NCBI RefSeq assembly: GCF_013408425.1
Contig: NZ_JACBYV010000001.1
Coordinates: 2,914,001-2,978,000, forward strand
Source of the DNA: Pseudomonas flavescens
GTDB taxonomy: Bacteria > Pseudomonadota > Gammaproteobacteria > Pseudomonadales > Pseudomonadaceae
Direction: 5' to 3'
DNA length: 64,000 nucleotides
The notes under the pieces are model-generated. The model worked only from the letters and a program-made list of their open reading frames with translations. It had not been told where the DNA came from and did not search any database. The first letter of the stretch is position 1. Every line of letters starts with the position of its first letter. Below, one piece after another: positions 56,498 to 64,000 of the stretch. A program made the position numbers and the translations under genes.

Positions 56498-56628
56498 CGT
56501 TCATGCGCGGTGGAAAACCGTAAGACGTTTTCCGCTGCCCCATGACCAGCAGAGCCTGAAAGCGATACGACTAAAACTCAGTGCAGGGCTGGGGGGAGAT
56601 CCCCCTGGTAGTCGAGGCGACATCAATC

Positions 56629-57414
56629 ATGCTGGATGCCGTTCTACTCGATATAGACGGAACACTTACGTTTCAAGGAACAGCGATTGAAGGCGCCAAC
56701 GAAGCCCTGCTGGCCATAGAAAGACTTGGCCTCAAATTCAAGCTACTGAGTAACATTAGCGAACGTTCTCCCGGGGTAATCGCACAGGAACTACAGAGTC
56801 TTGGCTTCACCAACATCACAGCAAGCCATATCTACACATCCTCTCTAGCGGCGGCACAGTGGGTATCTACATCCGCAGCAAGCTACACAGACCTGCTGAT
56901 ACCGGACGCTGTCAGGCCGCTTTTCCCCTCCTCGCAGTTGAACAGAGAAAACCCCGACTACATCATTGTTGGCGGGGTATCCGACGGCTTTGACATCACC
57001 ACCATTAACCGAGCATTCCAGCTCATAAGGTCAGGCGCAAAGCTTATTGCAATGCACAAGAATGCATACAGTCTTACCCCGCATGGGCCCGAACTGGACA
57101 GCGGCGCTTATATTGCAGCACTTGAATATGCGACGGGCACGAAAGCGACTATTTGCGGCAAGCCTTCGGCTTCATTTTTTGCCTCCGTTCTTTCCGATCT
57201 CGGGTCTTCAGCGGCAAGCACAATTATCGTCGGGGACGATCGTTTGACCGACATTGCTGGTGGCCAGGCCGCTGGTATCAGTACCGTACAGGTAGAAACC
57301 GGAAAAGGCCGGGATGCCGTCGAACACAAGCTTCAGCCAGACCACAAAATCCCTAGCGTGGCCGCTCTTCCGGCACTTGTTAACTCAATCATTCGCGGCC
57401 AACCCGAGGCCTGA
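56629..57414 (+). CDS. HAD-superfamily hydrolase (HDHD2/LHPP-like)
   Basis: A 261-residue HAD phosphatase of the NagD-like C2-cap group. Motif I is LLDIDGTLTF (Asp8, Asp10), motif II lies in LLSNISERS (about 40-48), the cap covers about 80-175 with ICGKPSASFF as motif III, and motif IV is VGDDRLTDIAGG (about 204-215). The closest group is TIGR01458-type (lysine-histidine-pyrophosphate phosphatase-like) proteins. The start at 56629 (MLDAVLLD) follows GAGG; a GTG at 56581 adds 16 unlikely residues. GC content is visibly lower than in the neighbours, hinting at transfer. Confidence 0.85.
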   Translation: MLDAVLLDIDGTLTFQGTAIEGANEALLAIERLGLKFKLLSNISERSPGVIAQELQSLGFTNITASHIYTSSLAAAQWVSTSAASYTDLLIPDAVRPLFPSSQLNRENPDYIIVGGVSDGFDITTINRAFQLIRSGAKLIAMHKNAYSLTPHGPELDSGAYIAALEYATGTKATICGKPSASFFASVLSDLGSSAASTIIVGDDRLTDIAGGQAAGISTVQVETGKGRDAVEHKLQPDHKIPSVAALPALVNSIIRGQPEA

Positions 57415-57477
57415 CGGCATTGCCATAGCCCGAACACTTGGAGCCCGACCCACCTTGAGTTACGGGTACGCCACACA

Positions 57478-57960
57478 CTAACGCGAGGTAACGCTCTGGT
57501 TACCCATCGCACAGAAACTCTGCGCCTGCTTCTTCGCCGGTAGTGCCCGCAATTGCGTAGAGCATTGCGCCTGACTCGGTGCACGGGTCACGCCAAGCAC
57601 GGAATCATCATCGACGGTGATCAGGTAGGGCTGGTTGTAGCGCGGCCCGTCGTACCAGCCGCTGATCTGCAGATCGCTATAGGCGCAGCGATAACGCATA
57701 TGCCCGGTGAAACCCTTGAACGCATCACGCCGGAAGATATGGTGATACTGCTGCCAGTCACGCTCGCGCTGGCCCTTGCGCACGGCATCGAGGCAGCCCT
57801 GTAACTCGGTAATTTTCGGCTCGTGCAGAAAGATGCTCTGGGCCTGGTTGGACCCGTCCAGATGCACCGTCGCAACCAGATAAACCTGCCGCTCGGCCGC
57901 CTGGGCAGCTGCGCCCAGCAGTGCCGCCAGAACCAACATCCCTGCTTTGATCAATTGCAT
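57478..57960 (-). CDS. Small exported protein of unknown function
   Basis: A 160-residue protein with a signal peptide (1 to about 22, cut after AAAQA). The mature part has paired cysteines (GCLDAV, RYRCAYSD, AQCSTQLRAL, QSFCAMGN) likely to form two disulfides and a GWYDGPRYNQPYLITVDDDSVLG segment. I do not recognise the family. The start at 57960 follows TAGGAG. It looks intact. Confidence 0.65.
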   Translation of the reverse strand: MQLIKAGMLVLAALLGAAAQAAERQVYLVATVHLDGSNQAQSIFLHEPKITELQGCLDAVRKGQRERDWQQYHHIFRRDAFKGFTGHMRYRCAYSDLQISGWYDGPRYNQPYLITVDDDSVLGVTRAPSQAQCSTQLRALPAKKQAQSFCAMGNQSVTSR

Positions 57961-58203
57961 TACTCCTAAAAACCTAGGATAGGCAGTCTGTACAAAACTT
58001 AGCCTCCGAGATCCAGCCATTCAAATCGTTAGATGTCTAACTGCCTTAGAGAACTGACGTGCTCGTCAACGCTCTTTTATCTCATCCTGACACGCAAATT
58101 TCTATCATCTTAAATTAAAAGGTAGCACCTTGGAGACAAACACAGCTGTCATTAGGTGATGCAGCACACAAATTAGTGCGAGTTCATAACCGGCACACAT
58201 CAA

Positions 58204-58851
58204 TCATGGATAGGGCGTGGTCTTTATAGTCGATTCCTTTATCACAAAGGATGAGAGCTGAGGATGCACATTATACAGCCATGATTCCGTAGCCGCGTAC
58301 TCATTGAGAATTGAATATGACCAGCTCCATTGCTTTCGTTCGTCCGGGGTACCCTCATTCAAAACCGGAAGATCATTAACATTATGAACAATGGTCCCAA
58401 CATAATTAATCTTTCCGGCAGAAGCCTGGAAACTACTCATCACCGGCTTTGCCACGACACTATTTGGAGTTGGCATATAGCTTCTCATCCCAACAAAGCC
58501 ATCTACCATATTGGGGTAAGTAAACTCAGAGATATAGTAATTCCCAGGGGGAAGACTTACTGCAAAATACCCCCCATTTAGTGGAGTAGCTCTTATAGCA
58601 TACTGCCCTGCAGCATATAAGTCTTTCACGACCGACTCCGCCCCCGCAAAACGCCTAACATGAATCATGGTGGCCGGAGCGAGAATGCCCGATTCGTTAG
58701 AAACGACCTCATGCTCATTATGAAAAACAACTGATCGCCCAATAACGATTGCTACCTCTTCGCTTGGAACAGATCCTGTTTCCAGCTCAGATTTAACCGT
58801 CGCACAAGAACACAGCAAGATGACGAAAAAAAATAAATATTTAACTTTCAT
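58204..58851 (-). CDS. Putative lipoprotein of unknown function, low GC
   Basis: A 215-residue exported lipoprotein: type II signal MKVKYLFFFVILLCSC with lipobox LCSC (Cys16). The mature region has ILAPATMIHVRRF, a Tyr/Gly-rich GGYFAVSLPPGNYYISEFTYP segment like a carboxypeptidase-regulatory (DUF2846-type) beta sandwich, and a VGTIVHN strand. Function not known. Base composition is clearly lower in GC than in the neighbours and codons such as ATA and AAT are common, suggesting recent acquisition. It has a 243-bp AT-rich upstream gap on its 3' side and a 278-bp gap on its 5' side. Confidence 0.6.
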   Translation of the reverse strand: MKVKYLFFFVILLCSCATVKSELETGSVPSEEVAIVIGRSVVFHNEHEVVSNESGILAPATMIHVRRFAGAESVVKDLYAAGQYAIRATPLNGGYFAVSLPPGNYYISEFTYPNMVDGFVGMRSYMPTPNSVVAKPVMSSFQASAGKINYVGTIVHNVNDLPVLNEGTPDERKQWSWSYSILNEYAATESWLYNVHPQLSSFVIKESTIKTTPYP

Positions 58852-59129
58852 AAATCACCCATTACCACTAAAAACGACTACAGCCCGACCCACTCCCAAA
58901 CACTCTCACCACACAGACAACGCATGCTAATCCCGAAGATAAAAATACACGCTACAAGAAGGCGAATGAGGAGAGACGGACGGACAATAAAAATTGATCA
59001 CTGAAAATCCTTTACGAGTAAAAGCAGCGTGGGTTAAATCCTATCTAGCCTGGATAGCTTGAACAATGAACTGGCAGCCGATTGCGGTAGACCACTGATA
59101 TTCAAAAAACAGCAGGCGCACTCGCCTAT
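58852..59129. other. Intergenic region, low GC
   Basis: This 278-bp stretch between the tadA stop and the lipoprotein start shows no gene, repeat or hairpin I can support; the lipoprotein promoter should lie near 58870-58980. Confidence 0.4.
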
Positions 59130-59606
59130 CTATCCCCGCCGCGCCTTGAAAAACGCCTTCAGCACCGCCCCACACTCCTCCGCCAGCACCCCGCCCTCGA
59201 CCAGCACGCGGTGGTTGAGGAAGCCCTGGTCGAAGAACTGCCCGCGACTCACGGCCATGCCGGCGCGGGGTTCGCTGGCCCCGAACACCACGCGCTGTAC
59301 CCGCGAGTGGACGATCAGGCCGGCGCACATGGCGCAGGGCTCCAGGGTCACGTACAGGGTGCTGCCAGGCAGACGGTAGTTGCTGACGGCCTGGGAGGCG
59401 GCGCGGATGGCGACCATTTCGGCGTGGGCGCTGGGGTCGTTGGTGGAGATCGGACAATTGAAGCCGCGGCCGATCACCTCGCCATCCTGCACCAGCACAG
59501 CGCCGACCGGCACCTCGCCGAGCTCGGCGCCTTTTCCTGCCAGCTCCAGCGCTTCACGCATGAAGCGCTCGTCGTGGCTGCGGTCGATGATCAGCGGGGC
59601 TCTCAA
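59130..59606 (-). CDS. tadA: tRNA-specific adenosine-34 deaminase
   Basis: A 158-residue zinc deaminase converting A34 of tRNA-Arg(ACG) to inosine. The catalytic motif is HAEM (His61, Glu63) and the other zinc ligands are Cys91 and Cys94 in LEPCAMCAG; the RNA-binding RVVFGASEPRAG follows. The start codon is TTG at 59606 (no ATG available before Met16), which gives the normal length. It lies 15 bp after the multicopper oxidase gene. Confidence 0.93.
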   Translation of the reverse strand: MRAPLIIDRSHDERFMREALELAGKGAELGEVPVGAVLVQDGEVIGRGFNCPISTNDPSAHAEMVAIRAASQAVSNYRLPGSTLYVTLEPCAMCAGLIVHSRVQRVVFGASEPRAGMAVSRGQFFDQGFLNHRVLVEGGVLAEECGAVLKAFFKARRG

Positions 59607-59621
59607 GTCAGGGCACTCACG

Positions 59622-60998
59622 TCAGGCGATCTCGATGGCGGCCATCAGGCCGGTTTCCATATGGTCGATGACGTGGCAATGGAACATCCATACACCAGGA
59701 TTATCGGCCACGAAGGCGATGCGCGCGGTCTCGTTCTTGCCGAGCAGGAAGGTGTCGGTGTAGTACGGCTCGATCTTGCGGCGATTGGAGTCCAGCACCT
59801 TGAAGATCAGCCCGTGCAGGTGGATCGGGTGCTGGTACTGGGCCATGTTGCGCAGCACGAAAATGTAGTGACCGTCCTTCTTCAGGCTGGCGATGGGGCG
59901 ATCGGCGCAGGTCTTGTCGTTGATGTCCCAGGCCTGGCCGTTGATCTGCCAGTACTTGTAGCGGCCTGCGGCTTCATCGGCCGGGGATGCCAGTGACGCT
60001 GCCCACTCGAAGTTGAAGCGCAGGGTTTCGGCGCGCTGCAGATCCGGTTCGGCCACCGGATTTGGCGGCAGCGCGGGCGGCCACTCGGCGGCGGGCTCAC
60101 TGCTGGCGACGGACTTGATGGTGGCCAGGCGCAGCGGCCCATTGCGCAACGACAGTTCTTCGCTGCCGACTTCGGGCACCTTGAGCGCCAGGTCGATGCG
60201 CATGCCCGGCCCCAGCCAGTATTCCTTGCCCAATGGGCGCGGCTGGATCGGGTTACCGTCCAGCGCGTAGATGCGGGCATTGCCCTTTGGCAGGTTGAGG
60301 CGGTAAGTGACGGTGCTGTCGACGTTGATCAGCCGCAGGCGTACCACCTGTCCAGCCGGCAGCTCCAGGGTGGGCAGCGAGATGCCATTGATGGTCGACA
60401 GGCGCCCACGGGTGCCCTCGCGGGCAGCCTCCCGGGGTACGCTGAACTCGGTGAATGCTCCCTGCTCGTCCACGTGCCAGCTCTTCAGGCACAACGTGCG
60501 TTCGTGCTGGAAACCGGTGGGCTCACGCTCCTCGATGATCAGCGGGCCAACCAGGCCGCGCCCCAGCTGTTTGGCGCTCGACTCGTGAGGGTGATACCAG
60601 TAGCTGCCGGCATCCGGGGTAACGAAACGGTAATCGAAGTATTCGCCCGGCAGCACAGGCAATTGAGAGACATAGGGCACACCGTCCATCTCCAGCGGCA
60701 GGCGTATGCCGTGCCAGTGAATGGTGGTGGCCTCGGGCAGGTGATTGATGAAGCGCACACGCAGCTCATCACCCTGACGGCAGCGCAACTCGACGCCGGG
60801 TGCCTGGCCGCCGAACGTCCAGGCAGGCGTGACATGACCGGGCACCAGCTCGATATCGTGGGGCGCGGCGATCAGCTCGTAGTCGTGGGTCTTGCGGTCG
60901 AACGGGCGCCCCAACCAATAACGTGCGCCGCCAGCGCCCAGGCCAACGACGCCAAGACCGACCAAACCGCCCAACACCTGTCTACGGGTGAAACTCAT
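59622..60998 (-). CDS. Multicopper oxidase, Tat-exported
   Basis: A 458-residue laccase-like cuproxidase. The Tat signal is FTRRQVLGGLVG. Copper motifs are IHWHGIRLPLEMDG (about 85-98), YWYHPHESSAKQ (about 130), HPIHLHGLIFKVL (about 395) and the T1 motif MFHCHVIDHMETGLM (about 440-454). Predicted to oxidise metal ions or phenols in the periplasm; similar Pseudomonas proteins sit next to tadA (family knowledge). It is shorter than CueO/CopA (500 or more). Operon-like with tadA. Confidence 0.88.
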   Translation of the reverse strand: MSFTRRQVLGGLVGLGVVGLGAGGARYWLGRPFDRKTHDYELIAAPHDIELVPGHVTPAWTFGGQAPGVELRCRQGDELRVRFINHLPEATTIHWHGIRLPLEMDGVPYVSQLPVLPGEYFDYRFVTPDAGSYWYHPHESSAKQLGRGLVGPLIIEEREPTGFQHERTLCLKSWHVDEQGAFTEFSVPREAAREGTRGRLSTINGISLPTLELPAGQVVRLRLINVDSTVTYRLNLPKGNARIYALDGNPIQPRPLGKEYWLGPGMRIDLALKVPEVGSEELSLRNGPLRLATIKSVASSEPAAEWPPALPPNPVAEPDLQRAETLRFNFEWAASLASPADEAAGRYKYWQINGQAWDINDKTCADRPIASLKKDGHYIFVLRNMAQYQHPIHLHGLIFKVLDSNRRKIEPYYTDTFLLGKNETARIAFVADNPGVWMFHCHVIDHMETGLMAAIEIA

Positions 60999-61158
60999 GA
61001 AGCCTGCTCCTGAAGCGGGACTGCGATAACGCTAATCAGGTCTGATCGGATACGTCTCTGCGGACGCTGGAGAGCTGCGCACGATACACCTTGCAAGCGA
61101 GGGCGTTAAGGGTCGCTGCGGTGGACGGGTTAGGCGCCCAGCCCCCTACACGCCATAT

Positions 61159-62733
61159 CTACGTACGCCGATAGGCCCGCGTGGTCAGCAGATACACCGG
61201 CAACCCCGACACCAGCACGATCAGCGCCGCATAAGGCGCGGCGCCGGCGTACTCCAGGTTGCCGGTGTGCGACCAGACCTTGGTCGCCAGGGTCTCCAGA
61301 CCGGTCGGGCCGAGGATCAGGGTGGCGGTCAGCTCTTTCATGCAGTCGAGAAATACCAGTACGAACCCGGCGCCGATAGCGGGCGAGATGATTGGCAAGG
61401 TGACCCTCAGAAAGGTGGCGATCGGCGTATGCCCCAGGGTGCGCGCGGCTTCTTCCAGCTGCGGTGAAGCCTTTTCCAATGCCACGCGGATCGGCCCCTG
61501 AGCCATGGGCATGAACAACAACGCATAGGCCACCAGCAGCAGGATGCTGGTCTGATAAAGCGCAGGCACGTAGCCAAGGGCGAAGAACACCAGCGACAAG
61601 GCGATCACCAGGCCCGGCAAGGCGTGCAGCAGGTACGGCAAACGATCCGCCAGCGTCGCCATGCGACCGTAGTAGCGCACGACCACCAGGCATACCGGCA
61701 GTGCCAGCAGGCAACTGAGCAAGGCACCACCAAAGGAATAGGTCAGCGACGACCACAGCGTCTCGGCGATTTCCAGCACCGGGAAGCTGGCCGAGCTGCC
61801 CTCGACGATCCAGAACCCCAGCATCACCAGCGGCACACCGCAGCCGATGGCTACCAGCGCCAGCAGCAGCGTCTGAGCCAGCACACTCCAGCGACCCAGG
61901 CGCAGCCGTGCGGCGCTGCGTGCCACGCCCTGGCCGGTGCGCGCATAGCCGCGCCCGCGCAGGCGGAACTCGCCCCACAGCAGCAGCATGCACAGCGCCA
62001 GCAGCAGCGCGGACAGCATGGCCGCATTGCTGCCGCTGAACTCCAGTTCGAACTGCTGATAGATGGCGGTGGTGAAGGTCTGGTAACGCATGATCGACGG
62101 CGCGCCGAACTCGACCAGCATATGCACGGCGACCAGCAGGCTGGTGGCCATCAGCACGGGGCGCAGCAGCGGCAGCGTGACCCGCCAGAACACCTGGCGG
62201 CGACTGCAACCGAGCATCCGCGCCGATTCTTCGAGGGCCGGGTCGAGATTGCGCAGCACCGCGACCACCGGCAAGTAGATCAGCGGGTACTTCGACAGCA
62301 CCATGACCAGCACCGTGCCGCCCAGCCCCTCGAACATGGGGCTGATAGACACCCAGGTGAAGCCGCTGACGAACGAGGGAATGGCGAATGGCAGGCATAG
62401 CAGCACGTTCCAGTGCTGACGCCAGCGCAGATCGCTGCGCTCCACCAGCCAGGCCAGCGCCAGGCCAAGCAGCGCACAGCCCAGGGTCACCAGTACCATC
62501 AGCTTCAGGGTATTGGCCAGCAGGCCGAATACGAACGGCCGCCAGAGCAGCGCGAAGGCTTCGTGCGGCCCGACCTGCGTGGCGCGGGCGACCACGAAGA
62601 ACAGCGGCAATGCGGCGAGCAACAGCAAGGCCAGGATCGGAAGCTGCAGCCAGATCGGTGGTGCCTTGCGGCGCCGCGTGGTGACGTTTACCGGGGGCAG
62701 CGGCAATTCGGGGGTTACCGCCTGGGGCTGCAT
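61159..62733 (-). CDS. Ferric iron ABC transporter permease (FbpB/SfuB-like)
   Basis: A 524-residue fused double permease with about 12 membrane segments. Two EAA loops are visible: EESARMLGCSRRQVFWRVTL (about 205) and EEAARTLGHTPIATFLRVTL (about 400). This is the layout of iron(III)-uptake FbpB/SfuB. It lies two bases after the binding-protein gene. No ATPase gene follows; the next gene on this strand is a multicopper oxidase, so the FbpC partner is elsewhere. Confidence 0.88.
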   Translation of the reverse strand: MQPQAVTPELPLPPVNVTTRRRKAPPIWLQLPILALLLLAALPLFFVVARATQVGPHEAFALLWRPFVFGLLANTLKLMVLVTLGCALLGLALAWLVERSDLRWRQHWNVLLCLPFAIPSFVSGFTWVSISPMFEGLGGTVLVMVLSKYPLIYLPVVAVLRNLDPALEESARMLGCSRRQVFWRVTLPLLRPVLMATSLLVAVHMLVEFGAPSIMRYQTFTTAIYQQFELEFSGSNAAMLSALLLALCMLLLWGEFRLRGRGYARTGQGVARSAARLRLGRWSVLAQTLLLALVAIGCGVPLVMLGFWIVEGSSASFPVLEIAETLWSSLTYSFGGALLSCLLALPVCLVVVRYYGRMATLADRLPYLLHALPGLVIALSLVFFALGYVPALYQTSILLLVAYALLFMPMAQGPIRVALEKASPQLEEAARTLGHTPIATFLRVTLPIISPAIGAGFVLVFLDCMKELTATLILGPTGLETLATKVWSHTGNLEYAGAAPYAALIVLVSGLPVYLLTTRAYRRT

Positions 62734-62735
62734 GG

Positions 62736-63752
62736 TCAGTTCATTCCCACTTCGCGTTGCAGCTCCAGCGCGTCCTCGGCCAGGCCGATCTGCGCGGCGG
62801 TGATGGCCGGCGGCTTGAGCTGGTCATAGGGCTTGAGCAGCGGATCGGCCTGCACCTTGGGGTTGACCGGATACTCGGCAGACTGGGTGAGCACGGCCTG
62901 CTGGCCTTCCTCACTGATCATGAAGGCGAGAAACTGCTGGGCCTCTTTCGGGTGCTTGCTGGCCTTGACCACGGCCGCGCCGGACACGCTCGACAGGCCG
63001 CCGGCATCGCCATCGGCGAAGTAGTGCAGCCTGGATTTCAGCTCGCCCTTCTCTTTCTTCAATGCGGTCCAGTAGTAGCTGTTGACCAGTGCAGCACCGA
63101 CCTCACCGTTTTCCACCGCCTTCATGGCGATGACGTTGTTGGTGTAGGTGCTGCCGAAGGCCTTGAGGCCGGTCAGCCACTCTTCGGCGGCCTCGCGACC
63201 ATCGAGGCGGATGACCGCTGCCGTCTGGCCAAGGAACTCACCGCTGCTCGGCACGAAAGCGATCTTGCCGGCCCACTCGGGGTCGGCCACTTCCAGCACG
63301 CTTTTCGGCAGTTCGGCCTCGGTGACCAGATCCGGGTTGTAGGCCAGCACGCGCACGCGCGAAGTGATGCCGATCCAGTTGCCGTTGTCATCGGAGAACT
63401 TGGAGTCGATCTGCGACAGGGTGCTGTCATCCACCTTGGCCAGCAGGCCCTGGCTGCCGAGCTTGATCAGCGGCGGTGCTTCTTCGGTGTAGATGATATC
63501 TGCCGGCGAACGCTCGCCCTCTTCGGCGATCTGGTTGGCCAACTGGCCGCCACCGCCCTTGCGGATCAGCACCTTGATGCCGGTCTTTTTCTCGAAGGCA
63601 GCCGCCACCGCTTTGCCGGTGGCCTCGTGCTGGCCGTTGTACAGCGTCAGGGTCACGGCATCGTCAGCATGCGCAGCACCGGCGAACAGCAGGGAAGACA
63701 GAACACCCGCGGCAATCGCACGCGCCAGACCGGTTACTCGATGAGATGACAT
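62736..63752 (-). CDS. Ferric iron ABC transporter binding protein (FbpA-like)
   Basis: A 338-residue periplasmic binding protein with a signal peptide (1 to about 29, cut after AHADD region). Iron-binding-type segments include LTLYNGQHEATGKAVAAAFEKKTG, IVYTEEAPPLIKLG-like DIIYTEEAPP (about 95), NSYYWTALKKEKGE (about 215, paired tyrosines) and SSVSGAAVVKASKHPKEAQQFL. The start at 63752 follows AGAGGA. Its promoter has a perfect TATAAT (63787-63792, minus strand) with TTGAGA 19 bp upstream. Confidence 0.88.
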   Translation of the reverse strand: MSSHRVTGLARAIAAGVLSSLLFAGAAHADDAVTLTLYNGQHEATGKAVAAAFEKKTGIKVLIRKGGGGQLANQIAEEGERSPADIIYTEEAPPLIKLGSQGLLAKVDDSTLSQIDSKFSDDNGNWIGITSRVRVLAYNPDLVTEAELPKSVLEVADPEWAGKIAFVPSSGEFLGQTAAVIRLDGREAAEEWLTGLKAFGSTYTNNVIAMKAVENGEVGAALVNSYYWTALKKEKGELKSRLHYFADGDAGGLSSVSGAAVVKASKHPKEAQQFLAFMISEEGQQAVLTQSAEYPVNPKVQADPLLKPYDQLKPPAITAAQIGLAEDALELQREVGMN

Positions 63753-63786
63753 TGACCACGTCCTCTGAAACAAAAAGTTACTGGCG

Positions 63787-63817
63787 ATTATACGGGCCAA
63801 CTGCAGCTGATTCTCAA
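63787..63817 (-). promoter_or_regulatory. Promoter of the iron transporter operon
   Basis: On the minus strand TATAAT (63787-63792) lies 35 bp before the start, with TTGAGA (63812-63817) at a 19-bp spacing. The -35 overlaps TGAGAATCA, a partial Fur-like half-site; a complete Fur box is not visible. Confidence 0.45.
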
Positions 63818-63868
63818 GCAATGCGTGCATCGGCGCTAACCACGTAAAGAGTCATCGCCTCTCGACAT

Positions 63869-63897
63869 CCTACTAAAAGTAAGTTACCAATAGTAGG
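63869..63897. promoter_or_regulatory. Inverted repeat before the quinone reductase gene
   Basis: CCTACTA and TAGTAGG form a 7-bp inverted repeat separated by 15 bp that contains GTAAGTTAC. It is 23 bp before the start codon and fits an HxlR/MarR-type operator (inference). Confidence 0.4.
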
Positions 63898-63919
63898 AAG
63901 TCATTATTGGAGCTAACCC

Positions 63920-64000
63920 ATGCATGCCCTTATCGTCGTTGCACACCCGGACAAACACTCCCTGACCCACGCGATCGCTAACGGTATCGCCGATGGACTT
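63920..64000 (+). CDS. NAD(P)H quinone oxidoreductase family, partial
   Basis: The first 27 codons, starting MHALIVVAHPDKHSLTHAIA, are visible before the window edge. HALIVVAHPDKHSLTHAI is the N-terminus typical of flavodoxin-fold (NQO/MdaB/YwrO-like) quinone reductases, including the FMN/FAD-phosphate loop. GGAGC precedes the ATG. Confidence 0.7.
   Translation, partial: MHALIVVAHPDKHSLTHAIANGIADGL

Noticed and set aside
59041..59457. 138-codon minus-strand frame overlapping tadA
   Set aside because: It is another reading frame of tadA; the deaminase frame has the full HAE and PCxxC motifs.
63800..63830. Fur box before the iron binding-protein gene
   Set aside because: Only 9 of 19 consensus positions match; TGAGAATCA is a half-site at best, so I did not call it.

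Overview
The window is GC-rich proteobacterial chromosome that looks like Pseudomonas, most likely one of the mendocina/oleovorans/alcaligenes-type lineages (inference). The reasons are the 558-residue LeuA, the neighbouring purL-mltF and tadA-multicopper oxidase pairs, a FecI/FecR/TonB-receptor triad, a gamma-glutamyl polyamine cluster, and abundant REP-type palindromes of the form GTAGGAGC...GCTCCTAC. No rRNA, tRNA, CRISPR array, prophage or transposase was seen.

Layout. 0.1-8 kb: M23 peptidase, glutathione S-transferase, a Fur-box-preceded FecI-FecR-TonB receptor signalling set, a small lipoprotein and an MscS-type channel ending in a strong terminator. 8.1-10 kb: leuA, preceded by a previously unannotated 24-codon leucine-rich leader peptide. 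10-17.7 kb: a five-gene minus-strand gamma-glutamylation pathway for polyamines (synthetase, aldehyde dehydrogenase, oxidase, hydrolase, permease) with a divergent LysR regulator. 18.4-25.5 kb: alcohol dehydrogenase, aldo/keto reductase, an omega-amidase with an aminotransferase, a LysR regulator, pirin and an L,D-transpeptidase.

25.5-42.4 kb is the most striking region. It holds a complete accessory type II secretion system (gspCDEFGHIJLMN in one operon, gspK apart), two Tat-targeted phosphatases (a SoxB/5'-nucleotidase-like protein and a PhoX-type protein) and a dedicated tatABC operon. Direct 7+4 bp repeats that look like Pho boxes lie on both strands of the divergent phosphatase promoter region, and again upstream of tatA. 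The simplest reading is a phosphate-starvation module that makes, folds, exports (Tat) and secretes (T2SS) two phosphatases. Both phosphatase signal peptides carry a twin arginine and a lipobox, so they may end as surface lipoproteins. Related Xcp/Uxp and Hxc phosphatase-secreting systems are known in Pseudomonas; the dual lipobox and the three Pho-box sites are what I would test here.

42.4-50.1 kb: an exported esterase behind an 18-bp perfect palindrome, a NIF3-like small protein, purL and mltF. 50.1-50.8 kb is a seven-copy array with an exact 92-bp period. 50.8-56.5 kb is an organosulfur region: two tandem SsuA-like binding proteins with a flavin monooxygenase, divergent from a thiol dioxygenase and a four-domain rhodanese. 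56.6-58.9 kb has lower GC and holds a HAD phosphatase and two poorly characterised exported proteins. 59.1-64 kb: tadA, a multicopper oxidase, a two-gene ferric iron ABC importer without its ATPase, and the start of a flavodoxin-fold quinone reductase cut by the window edge.
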